A stretch of DNA of 5,022 nucleotides. It comes from an uncultured Eubacteriales bacterium. GTDB taxonomy: Bacteria; Bacillota; Clostridia; Lachnospirales; Lachnospiraceae. Shown piece after piece: positions 1 through 5,022 of the stretch. Below the pieces are notes generated by a model. That model ran no database searches and was not told the origin of the DNA. It saw only the letters and a list, made by a program, of their open reading frames with translations. How positions within the stretch are numbered: position 1 is the first letter of the stretch; each line of letters opens with the position of its first letter. A program made the translations under genes and the position numbers. The stretch covers positions 1 to 5,022 of the forward strand of contig CACYBV010000107.1 in the NCBI GenBank assembly GCA_902772745.1. Direction: 5' to 3'.

Positions 1-72
1 CCAGGCTGCAGGGTTGACTCAAAAACAGAAGGAAACAAAAGAAAACAGCAGTAAAACCAGAATATACTTTCA

Positions 73-118
73 ATTATCCCGGATGAGGGCAGTCGTTTTT
101 GCTCCCATCCGGGATGAT
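73..118 (+). terminator. Strong imperfect hairpin, possible terminator of an upstream gene
   Basis: A perfect 10-bp inverted repeat (ATCCCGGATG at 76-85 and CATCCGGGAT at 106-115) extends inward after one A-C mismatch with four more pairs (87-90 with 101-104, one of them G-U). It extends outward with three further pairs (73-75 with 116-118, one of them G-U). The loop is 91-100. This is the strongest hairpin in the gene-less left end. The following sequence is only moderately T-rich, with no clean T-run on either strand, so intrinsic termination is plausible but not certain. It could instead be a structured RNA element or a bidirectional insulator between an upstream gene and the operon. Confidence 0.42.
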
Positions 119-146
119 GTGTTTCGAGATTCTTTCTCAGGAATCA

Positions 147-158
147 GCAGTGCACTGC
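147..158. promoter_or_regulatory. 12-bp perfect palindrome upstream of the promoter
   Basis: GCAGTGCACTGC is its own reverse complement and ends about 30 bp before the -35 box at 189. Such a site could be an upstream binding site for a dimeric regulator. A 12-bp palindrome can also arise by chance, and no second copy was noticed in the window, so functional confidence is low. Confidence 0.22.
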
Positions 159-188
159 AATAACAGGAGGTCTTCCGGCTGTTTTTCC

Positions 189-217
189 TTGACAACAGAC
201 CATACATGGTCTATATT
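189..217 (+). promoter_or_regulatory. Near-consensus sigma-A promoter for the operon
   Basis: A perfect -35 box TTGACA (189-194) is followed by a 17-bp spacer and TATATT (212-217), which matches 5 of 6 bases of the TATAAT consensus. The predicted transcription start is near 224, giving a leader of about 200 nt before the first start codon at 425. The spacing and the lack of any competing gene in between make this the best candidate for the main promoter of the five-gene run. It has not been shown that the transcript reaches gene 1, because a hairpin lies at 366-395. Confidence 0.72.
197..212. promoter_or_regulatory. Inverted repeat between -35 and -10, candidate operator
   Basis: AGACCAT (197-203) and ATGGTCT (206-212) are perfect reverse complements separated by AC. 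The dyad lies inside the -35/-10 spacer and touches the first base of the -10 box, so a bound dimer would block RNA polymerase. The AGACC...GGTCT arms recall operators of some TetR-family repressors, which is an inference from half-site appearance only. No regulator gene is present in the window. Confidence 0.5.
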
Positions 218-343
218 TTTTATAGAAATTTGCAACTGTTCAGCACTCCGGATGAGTCCTTTGGAGTATCTCTGACACAGTGCCCGGAACAGCAGAAATG
301 AATACGGAATTCAATACCGGTGCAGCGGCGAAAGAAAAAACAT

Positions 344-349
344 TATAAT
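344..349 (+). promoter_or_regulatory. Isolated consensus -10 box, possible second promoter
   Basis: A perfect TATAAT lies 76 bp upstream of the first start codon. No good -35 hexamer is found 16-18 bp upstream (TGCAGC at 321-326 matches poorly) and there is no TGn extension. It is therefore at best a weak or activator-dependent second promoter. It lies inside the leader made from the stronger promoter at 189-217. Confidence 0.22.
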
Positions 350-365
350 CGTCCGCTGTTTTCGG

Positions 366-395
366 GCTGACTCTGCGGGAACGGCCGGAGTCAGC
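366..395 (+). promoter_or_regulatory. Leader hairpin just upstream of gene 1
   Basis: GCTGACTC (366-373) and GAGTCAGC (388-395) form a perfect 8-bp stem with a GC-rich 14-nt loop that can pair further inside. A run of five T follows at 405-409, nine bases after the stem, and the AGGAG ribosome-binding site is at 414-418. The arrangement fits an attenuator or an RNA element affecting translation of the first gene. The gap between stem and T-run is too long for a textbook terminator. No known riboswitch class is recognised in the leader (about 224-424). Confidence 0.38.
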
Positions 396-424
396 ATATC
401 AGTGTTTTTACGCAGGAGAAACAT

Positions 425-1309
425 ATGAATTTATGGCAGGTTATTTGTATTGTTGCGGCGGCGCTTCTTTTGTGGATGGCCTTCTGGGGACTGATTACCC
501 ATCTTGTCGCTCAAAAGAACGGCCGCGAGGGAAACTGGTTCCTTAAGGGCTTCTTCCTCACGGGCTTTGCCTGTGCAAAGGCAATGTCCGCTCCGAAGTC
601 GGAAAAGGCCGGGAAAAAAGCCGGTGAGAAGACAGGACCTGCAGCGGACAAGGGAAAGTTACAGAACAAATACGCTTCGGCTTCGCAGTATACTGACAGG
701 CAGACAGTATTACTGCAGCAGGGACAGTTTCAAAGCGGTCAGATGAGCGCGCAGCAGGAGAAGCAGTTCCGAAACGGCCAGACCGGTGTTCTGCAGCAGC
801 AGGGGCAGTTCCAAAGCGGCCAGATGAGCGCGCGGCAGCAGAATCAGTACCAGAATACCATGGCCGGTACAGCAAACAGAGCTCCGACGCCTCAGGCTCT
901 GGCTGCCCCGCAGTATACAACTGCAAAAGCACCGGATCCCGGAAGGATTCCCGGCGGCTGGACCTGCGTCTGCGGACGTGTGAATTACCCTTATATCGGA
1001 ACCTGCGCCTGCGGAAGAAACAGAGCCGGAAAGAATGCCGCGGAAGAAGCGGCCAGGAAGGCGCAGAGGGAAAAAGAAGAGGCCAACAGAAAACTTCTGG
1101 AGCAGCAGAAAATCCGCGAAGCACAGGAGAGAGCCCGGCAGGAGCAGGAGAGGAGAGAGCGGGAGGCGGCAGAAAGAAGGCAGGCTGTCAGCCGGATGGA
1201 CGAACAGACAAAACTCAAGGCGCTTCGCGAACTTCGGGGGCTTCTGGATGAAGGCATCATCACACAGCAGGAGTACGATGCCAAGAGAAGGGATTATCTC
1301 GACTTCTGA
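425..1309 (+). CDS. Membrane-anchored Gln-rich protein with CxC zinc-knuckle motif and SHOCT domain
   Basis: 294 residues, function unknown. The start at 425 follows AGGAG (414-418) by six bases. In order: a membrane segment (about 5-28); a Gly/Phe-rich hydrophobic stretch (36-51) that may dip into the membrane; a Lys-rich stretch (52-78), which by the positive-inside rule puts the rest of the protein in the cytosol; a Gln-rich region with a tandem repeat (95-121 and 122-144); a four-cysteine motif C181-x-C183-x10-C194-x-C196, preceded by W179 and containing N187, which resembles a RanBP2-type finger with shortened CxC knuckles; a highly charged helix, probably coiled coil (203-260); and a SHOCT domain (262-294) with the hallmark LRxLRGLLDEGIIT core. 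SHOCT is a short C-terminal domain thought to act in oligomerisation. First gene of the operon. The zinc binding and cytosolic topology are inferred. No enzymatic motif is seen. Confidence 0.93.
   Translation: MNLWQVICIVAAALLLWMAFWGLITHLVAQKNGREGNWFLKGFFLTGFACAKAMSAPKSEKAGKKAGEKTGPAADKGKLQNKYASASQYTDRQTVLLQQGQFQSGQMSAQQEKQFRNGQTGVLQQQGQFQSGQMSARQQNQYQNTMAGTANRAPTPQALAAPQYTTAKAPDPGRIPGGWTCVCGRVNYPYIGTCACGRNRAGKNAAEEAARKAQREKEEANRKLLEQQKIREAQERARQEQERREREAAERRQAVSRMDEQTKLKALRELRGLLDEGIITQQEYDAKRRDYLDF
707..856 (+). repeat. In-frame tandem repeat coding a Gln-rich segment of gene 1
   Basis: Copy 1 is 707-787 (27 residues) and copy 2 is 788-856 (23 residues). Both contain the decapeptide GQFQSGQMSA preceded by a run rich in Gln. 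The DNA copies differ mainly at third codon positions, so the duplication is not brand new. The segment lies between the membrane anchor and the CxC motif and probably forms a flexible or self-associating linker. Confidence 0.85.
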
Positions 1310-1351
1310 GCCTGTATCTGAAATGCTGAAAGCAGCAGGAAAGGCGGCTGT

Positions 1352-2497
1352 ATGAGTTATAATATGATGTTCCAAAGGCCGTTTAATGACCATGAGAAGC
1401 CATTCGTCTATGTGGAAACGGACATCACCGGCAATATCGTCCCGGAATCCCTGGACCGCAGTCTGAACTACCGCGTGACTTTCAATACGCTGGAAGTGAA
1501 GTGCCGGAAAAAAGGAGACAGCAAATATACTTTATATATTTTGTTACGGGATGACAAGCTGGATCTTTTCATCACCGACTCCAGGGTGATTATAAAAAAG
1601 CAGTCGATGAAAGACAACCTGAGATTCGACGGCTCGCTGACCAATCTTGCCATCGATGGAATATTCAAAGCGGTGCATGACCGGAAGGTACAGGGTCAGA
1701 ATCTTCTTGGCCATATCCGTTACGAGTGGCTGAAGGAGGTTATGTATTATCAGAAGAAGGGCTGGACCGAGTATGACATGATCCGGCTCACCTATTACGA
1801 TACGGATGATGCGTTATGGATGGTTACGCTTTCCTTCAGCAGCAGCACGGACGTGAAGTCCCTGGCGAACGAAATTCTTCACCGTGCGTGCAGGTACAAA
1901 GACCGGATGACCGATGAGAAGCAGGAAAAGCTGAAAGACTTTATCCGGAAATACTGGAGAGCTGATATCCCGGTCGCGAGTGCGCCGAAGCAGTTTTCGT
2001 GCGTTGCCTTTCCGATCGTCTACTGTGCGCCGGGCGGCGCCAAATTCCGGCCGGAGACTGAAAAAGAGCAGGCGGAGAGGGCAGGAAGCAAGTCTGTTTT
2101 ACTGAAGGCTCCGGAGGAAAGTCTCGAGAAAGCTGCTCCGAAAGCACCGGATGCGCATCCGGAAGATCCGGAACAGAATGACTCAGGGACGGATGAACTT
2201 TCGAGACTTCAGGCTCTCCGGGACCTGAAAGGGCTTTTCGACGACGGAATCATAACTCAGGAAGAATTTTCCCGCATGAAGAAAAAGTACCTCGGGATTT
2301 CGGAAGATACAATCCCGGAGGGGACGAAGCAGGGGGAGACAAAACCCGAAACGGAATCTCCGGCTGTTCCGGAAAAAGAACCGTCAGCCGCGGATAATAA
2401 AACAGATGCCTTAAAAGGGCGCATTTGCAGAAACTGCGGACGTATCAACAGCATGACGGCCAGATTCTGCGCCGGCTGCGGGACGCGGATAGAGTAA
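1352..2497 (+). CDS. PH-like N-terminal domain protein with SHOCT domain and C-terminal zinc ribbon
   Basis: 381 residues, no signal peptide or membrane segment, so probably cytosolic or peripheral to the membrane. The start at 1352 is preceded by AGGA and AAGGCGG (1337-1347). The N-terminal part (about 45-183) has alternating beta-strands, including LFITDSRVIIKK (72-83), and ends in a helix (167-182). That pattern resembles bacterial PH/GRAM-like domains, which often sit in front of SHOCT domains; I did not confirm the fold. A Pro/Glu/Lys-rich linker (about 220-282) leads to a SHOCT domain (283-316), then a second acidic linker (317-356). The protein ends in a zinc ribbon with C359-x2-C362 and C373-x2-C376. 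The 42-bp gap from gene 1 and 27-bp gap to gene 3 indicate co-transcription. A structural or adaptor role is more likely than catalysis, since no active-site motif is visible. Confidence 0.93.
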   Translation: MSYNMMFQRPFNDHEKPFVYVETDITGNIVPESLDRSLNYRVTFNTLEVKCRKKGDSKYTLYILLRDDKLDLFITDSRVIIKKQSMKDNLRFDGSLTNLAIDGIFKAVHDRKVQGQNLLGHIRYEWLKEVMYYQKKGWTEYDMIRLTYYDTDDALWMVTLSFSSSTDVKSLANEILHRACRYKDRMTDEKQEKLKDFIRKYWRADIPVASAPKQFSCVAFPIVYCAPGGAKFRPETEKEQAERAGSKSVLLKAPEESLEKAAPKAPDAHPEDPEQNDSGTDELSRLQALRDLKGLFDDGIITQEEFSRMKKKYLGISEDTIPEGTKQGETKPETESPAVPEKEPSAADNKTDALKGRICRNCGRINSMTARFCAGCGTRIE

Positions 2498-2512
2498 AAA
2501 ATAAAAAGAGAG

Positions 2513-2517
2513 AGGAG
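2513..2517 (+). promoter_or_regulatory. Ribosome-binding site of gene 3
   Basis: AGGAG sits seven bases before the ATG at 2525, within a purine-only stretch in the 27-bp gap after gene 2. It fixes the start of gene 3 and argues against later internal starts. Confidence 0.8.
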
Positions 2518-2524
2518 AACAAAC

Positions 2525-3418
2525 ATGTCAGTACAGGACGAAATCAGGGAGAAAGAGACATCCCTCTACAGATGGAGATCCACTTCATACGGGGGAACTC
2601 TGGCTAGAGGCATCATTTTTACCGTTCTTGGCGGGTCGTTTCTGACGTATTGCAGCATCTGGCTGATGGCATTTTACCATGAATATAATCAGTACGGCAG
2701 TTGGGCGCGTTCATTGATATGGGAGGGGTCGAAGTCAGATGTTATAGCCCGCTGGATAGTCCTGGTTTTAGGAATCATATTCCTGCCCATCGGTATTTCC
2801 GGCCTGAAAAGCTTTGCCAGTTCAAACTCATTGAAAAACCAGGTGATCCAGACCCTGCAGTCGGAAATCTATGCGCTCCAGAACAAGGCTACACAGCCCG
2901 CTGCGCGCTCTGCCACGCGCCTGACAGCCGGTTCCATAGAAGAACTTCCCGGCGGAAAGTGGCGGTGCTCCTGCGGCCGTGTCAATGAAGCCTATACCGG
3001 AACCTGCGCCTGCGGCGTCAACAAGGCGCTTGTGAAGGCGAAGCAGATGAAAGCGGAGAAAGAAAAGAAGGAAAAAGAGGCCGAAGCATATCGGAAGGAG
3101 CAGCAGGAGGCGGCCAATCAGAAACTCATTCAGGAGGCGACGCAGAGAAAGCAGAATCAGGCTGCAAATTTCGCCGCTCTCCGGGAGCTGAAGGGACTTC
3201 TTGACGACGGGATCATCACACAGGACGAATTTGACCGCAAGAAGAAGATATATCTCGGAGATGCAGACGAGCCCGAAGCGGCGCCTGCCGTTGCTCAGAA
3301 AACGCTTTCTTTAGACTCTTCGGATCTGGAATCCGCCAATGTGAAGTTCTGCCCTGTTTGCGGAACACGGCAGAGGCCGGATGCAAAATTCTGCGCATCC
3401 TGCGGACATCGGTTCTGA
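2525..3418 (+). CDS. Two-TM protein with CxC zinc-knuckle motif, SHOCT domain and C-terminal zinc ribbon
   Basis: 297 residues, function unknown. Two membrane segments (about 29-51 and 76-94) with Arg/Lys-rich flanks suggest both ends face the cytosol. A short coil (98-122) leads to W146-x-C148-x-C150-x10-C161-x-C163, the same module as in gene 1, where 12 of the 18 residues from the Trp to the last Cys are identical. A Lys/Glu/Gln-rich coiled coil follows (about 168-212), then a SHOCT domain (215-245), an Ala/Ser/Asp-rich linker, and a C-terminal zinc ribbon C276-x2-C279 and C290-x2-C293 like that ending gene 2. The protein thus joins modules found separately in its two upstream neighbours, which points to duplication and domain shuffling inside the operon. 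The shared SHOCT suggests that the three products bind each other; this is inferred. The ATG at 2525 is fixed by AGGAG seven bases upstream. Confidence 0.93.
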   Translation: MSVQDEIREKETSLYRWRSTSYGGTLARGIIFTVLGGSFLTYCSIWLMAFYHEYNQYGSWARSLIWEGSKSDVIARWIVLVLGIIFLPIGISGLKSFASSNSLKNQVIQTLQSEIYALQNKATQPAARSATRLTAGSIEELPGGKWRCSCGRVNEAYTGTCACGVNKALVKAKQMKAEKEKKEKEAEAYRKEQQEAANQKLIQEATQRKQNQAANFAALRELKGLLDDGIITQDEFDRKKKIYLGDADEPEAAPAVAQKTLSLDSSDLESANVKFCPVCGTRQRPDAKFCASCGHRF

Positions 3419-3455
3419 CAGACGAATCAGCAATGATTTCATAATGAGGTGTCCG

Positions 3456-4424
3456 ATGAGAAAATGGCTCATTCTTATGATTTGCGCTGTCTTTGCTCTT
3501 TCACTGACATCCTGTACTTCAGCACGCAGGACGCTTGATGCCTATAACGATATCGGGAGCATTACACTTTCAGACGACCGTTTTCTGACGGAAGAAGAGC
3601 AGCACGCGATTGAAAAACTGCGTGACCGGAGGGAAGAGGCCTACCGGAATAAGGATGTGGATGAACTCGTCCGGATCAAAGGCGAATGGGAAAGCATGAA
3701 AGCGCCGATGCAGGCGATTATAGACCGCTATGCCGCCGTGAACGCCGGACTTTTCACAAAGGAACAGGAAGGGCTCCTGACAGATCAGGAAAAAAAGACC
3801 TATGATTCCGGGATGAAAGCGGTCCGGGCCGCTTATGAAGCCGGAGACCGCGAAACGCTGAAGCAGGAGATGGATGAGCTTGGCGCTTTCTGCGACAACC
3901 TGAAAAAAGTGTTTGAAGTTTACGCCCGGATCGACCGGTCGCCGGTCCCGGACAATCTGCGGAAATTCACTCCGGAGAAGGATCTTGCCGACTATGAGCG
4001 GCTGTCGGAAGATACGGACCGTGCGTTTTTGGAGCGGGATGCCGAAGCAATGTCCGCACTGGAATCCGAATGGTCCGCTTTCCGCAGGACCCTGGAAAAG
4101 GATATCGCGGATGCACAGGAAGCATACCTTCAGGATGCAGTTTCCGGGCTTGATTTCGGAGGTTCGATGGTCACCCTGTTCTCCCTCGGGACCATTCAGC
4201 AGACAACTGAACTTCAGGGGCATACGATCGTGATCTGCGTGAAATATATGTATGACATCGATGACGAAAAAGCTTCGGCCGATCTGAACTCTTATCTGTC
4301 TACCTACTCTTCCTATCTGCAGAGCATAGTGGATGATTTCCAGAAGGATATCAGCGATGTACGGCTGCGGGTGGAATACCTCAACAAAAACGGATCTGTG
4401 GTCGCAAGCAAGGAATTCCAGTAA
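3456..4424 (+). CDS. Lipoprotein with three helical repeats and a DUF4854-like C-terminal domain
   Basis: 322 residues from the ATG at 3456, chosen because GAGGTG (3446-3451) lies four bases upstream and because this start gives a clean lipoprotein signal: Arg-Lys, a hydrophobic core, then lipobox LTSC with C20 as the lipidated residue. An in-frame ATG at 3444 and one at 3381 inside gene 3 are less likely. The mature protein should sit on the outer face of the membrane. Residues 30-219 form three repeats of 62-64 residues; D67, D131 and D195 are exactly 64 apart, as are A62/A126/A190 and E77/E141/E205. The C-terminal domain (about 236-322) has beta-strands around Q254-Y266, a long helix, and an ending with VEYLNKNG and SKEF. 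That resembles DUF4854 domains in clostridial lipoproteins, recognised from memory and not verified. The gene follows gene 3 by 37 bp and precedes gene 5 by 16 bp. It may be a sensor or binding subunit; the ligand is unknown. Confidence 0.92.
   Translation: MRKWLILMICAVFALSLTSCTSARRTLDAYNDIGSITLSDDRFLTEEEQHAIEKLRDRREEAYRNKDVDELVRIKGEWESMKAPMQAIIDRYAAVNAGLFTKEQEGLLTDQEKKTYDSGMKAVRAAYEAGDRETLKQEMDELGAFCDNLKKVFEVYARIDRSPVPDNLRKFTPEKDLADYERLSEDTDRAFLERDAEAMSALESEWSAFRRTLEKDIADAQEAYLQDAVSGLDFGGSMVTLFSLGTIQQTTELQGHTIVICVKYMYDIDDEKASADLNSYLSTYSSYLQSIVDDFQKDISDVRLRVEYLNKNGSVVASKEFQ
3543..4112 (+). repeat. Three diverged protein-level repeats in the lipoprotein
   Basis: The units span 3543-3728, 3729-3920 and 3921-4112 (62, 64 and 64 residues). 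Each begins with Tyr-x-x-[VI]-like residues, then [LF]T followed by an acidic helix, then A[YF]x3Dx[DE]x[LM] and an E-[WL] pair. The similarity is at protein level only, so the triplication is old. Each unit is predicted to be mostly alpha-helical, as in a three-unit helical bundle or solenoid. Confidence 0.7.
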
Positions 4425-4430
4425 ACGCCC

Positions 4431-4435
4431 GGAGG
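4431..4435 (+). promoter_or_regulatory. Ribosome-binding site of gene 5
   Basis: GGAGG lies five bases before the ATG at 4441, inside the 16-bp gap after the lipoprotein stop codon. It supports a real start for the fifth gene, whose stop codon lies beyond the window, and tight coupling to gene 4. Confidence 0.8.
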
Positions 4436-4440
4436 TCGGC

Positions 4441-5022
4441 ATGAAGAAAAAACTGGTTATCATTATTGCTTTGGTCGGAACCGCGGCAATTCTTGCGGGT
4501 GGGGTGCTGCTGTATTATGCAGTATCCCCTGCACTGACATTTGTGAGAAAATTTGAAATCGGAGAGACGGAACAGCTGAGTGAACTGTATTACGGCAAAA
4601 TCCATGGCCGATTACTCGAGGAATATCTTCTCCGGCGGAACCTGAGCGGAAAAGCGGAAAGCCTTGCGGAAGAATGTATTACCGGCCGTGCGGATTATCC
4701 GACCGTAATGAAGAAACTTAGTATGCTTCGGGAACTTCCGCTGTATTTTATGGAAAACGAGCTGGACAGAAGCCTCCGCGCTTTAGAGAAGATGCAGGGA
4801 ACAGAAACCGCAGAGGGTAATCAGCCGGAACCGGAAACCGAAACGGATGAAGTAAGCGTATCGGAATCGGAAACTAAGCCGGAAACCGAAACGAAAACTG
4901 AAACGGAAGCCGAGACTGAGACGGAAACTGAGACAGAAACGGAAACCGAGACTGAGACTGAAACCGAAACCGAGACAGAAACGGAAACCGAAACGGAGAC
5001 TGAGACAGAAACGGAAACCGAA
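4441..5022 (+). CDS. Membrane-anchored protein with long Thr-Glu repeat, truncated by window edge
   Basis: 194 codons are visible and the frame is still open at 5022. The N-terminus is MKKK followed by one hydrophobic segment (about 5-27), which could be a signal anchor or an uncleaved signal; no lipobox is seen. The Lys cluster puts the rest outside the cell. Residues 31-120 are predicted helical, Leu/Glu/Arg-rich, with no recognised domain. From residue 121 the chain becomes acidic and Thr-rich, and residues 159-194 are 18 uninterrupted Thr-Glu pairs. Such low-complexity acidic stretches usually act as extended linkers or stalks in surface proteins, so a further domain or wall anchor may follow beyond the edge. 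Last visible gene of the operon, 16 bp after the lipoprotein. It may form an extracellular partner to it. Function unknown. Confidence 0.9.
   Translation, partial: MKKKLVIIIALVGTAAILAGGVLLYYAVSPALTFVRKFEIGETEQLSELYYGKIHGRLLEEYLLRRNLSGKAESLAEECITGRADYPTVMKKLSMLRELPLYFMENELDRSLRALEKMQGTETAEGNQPEPETETDEVSVSESETKPETETKTETEAETETETETETETETETETETETETETETETETETETE
4882..5022 (+). repeat. Hexanucleotide (Thr-Glu codon pair) repeat tract
   Basis: An interrupted tract from 4882 becomes uninterrupted at 4915-5022 (18 units of 6 bp) and continues past the edge. Codons are mixed: Thr uses ACT 5, ACG 5, ACC 5 and ACA 3 times; Glu uses GAA 11 and GAG 7 times. A 20-bp block recurs exactly at 4930-4949, 4972-4991 and 5002-5021, offset by 42 and 30 bp, showing block duplications in multiples of six that keep the frame. 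Confidence 0.95.

Noticed and set aside
2..163. Open frame of 53 codons at the left edge on the + strand, possibly the tail of an upstream gene
   Set aside because: It reads through the strong hairpin at 73-118 and shows no domain or sensible composition. Another + frame stops at 52-54 just before the hairpin and is an equally good or better tail. The upstream gene end cannot be decided.
162..186. AACAG...CTGTTTTT as an intrinsic terminator
   Set aside because: Only five base pairs form, the interior does not pair well, and the T-run runs into the -35 region of the promoter.
298..348. 16-codon ORF in the leader as a leader peptide
   Set aside because: Only a weak GGA precedes it, there is no run of regulatory codons, and its stop overlaps the TATAAT at 344-349. 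Noted within the leader finding but not called as a gene.
558..1393. Long antisense frames opposite gene 1
   Set aside because: They are Ser/Leu/Arg-rich mirror frames of the Gln/Glu/Lys-rich coding strand, lack good ribosome-binding sites, and conflict with the clear domains on the + strand.
1525..1545. AT-rich patch inside gene 2 with -10-like hexamers
   Set aside because: It codes for part of the beta-rich domain, and no matching -35 box or gene start follows.
3381..3455. Upstream in-frame ATGs at 3381 and 3444 as the lipoprotein start
   Set aside because: 3381 lies inside gene 3 and would bury the signal peptide; 3444 lacks a ribosome-binding site. 3456 has GAGGTG upstream and a standard lipoprotein signal.
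3570..4463. 297-codon antisense frame opposite the lipoprotein gene
   Set aside because: It covers the repeats and C-terminal domain of the lipoprotein, has no recognisable domain or signal, and is explained by the codon use of the + strand gene.

Overview
The window looks like a chromosomal segment from a Gram-positive anaerobe, probably a Clostridia/Lachnospiraceae-type Firmicute. This rests on strong AGGAG/GGAGG ribosome-binding sites, a lipoprotein with a short lipobox signal, SHOCT and zinc-ribbon proteins, and a long Thr-Glu repeat protein. It is an inference; no taxonomic marker gene is present.

Layout. Positions 1-424 hold no convincing gene. They contain a strong imperfect hairpin (73-118, possible terminator), a 12-bp palindrome (147-158), a near-consensus promoter (TTGACA, 17 bp, TATATT at 189-217) whose spacer carries a 7+7 bp inverted repeat, and then a leader of about 200 nt with a second hairpin just before the first ribosome-binding site. 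From 425 to the right edge five genes run on the + strand with gaps of only 42, 27, 37 and 16 bp, so they are almost certainly one operon. The fifth gene runs off the window.

The genes. (1) A membrane-anchored protein with a Gln-rich tandem repeat, a CxC-x10-CxC metal-knuckle motif, a charged coiled coil and a C-terminal SHOCT domain. (2) A protein without membrane segments: an N-terminal beta-rich domain that resembles a bacterial PH-like fold, a SHOCT domain and a C-terminal zinc ribbon. (3) A two-TM protein that combines the modules of the first two: CxC-x10-CxC, coiled coil, SHOCT and C-terminal zinc ribbon. (4) A lipoprotein with three helical repeats of about 63 residues and a C-terminal domain that looks like DUF4854. 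(5) A single-TM protein with a helical domain and a long Thr-Glu repeat, probably extracellular.

How they may work together (inference). Three products put SHOCT and cysteine-rich modules in the cytosol, two of them tethered to the membrane. The other two are exported but stay at the membrane surface. The shared SHOCT domains suggest hetero-oligomerisation of genes 1-3, and the set reads like a trans-envelope assembly. I do not recognise it as a named system, and no enzyme active site is visible in any of the five.
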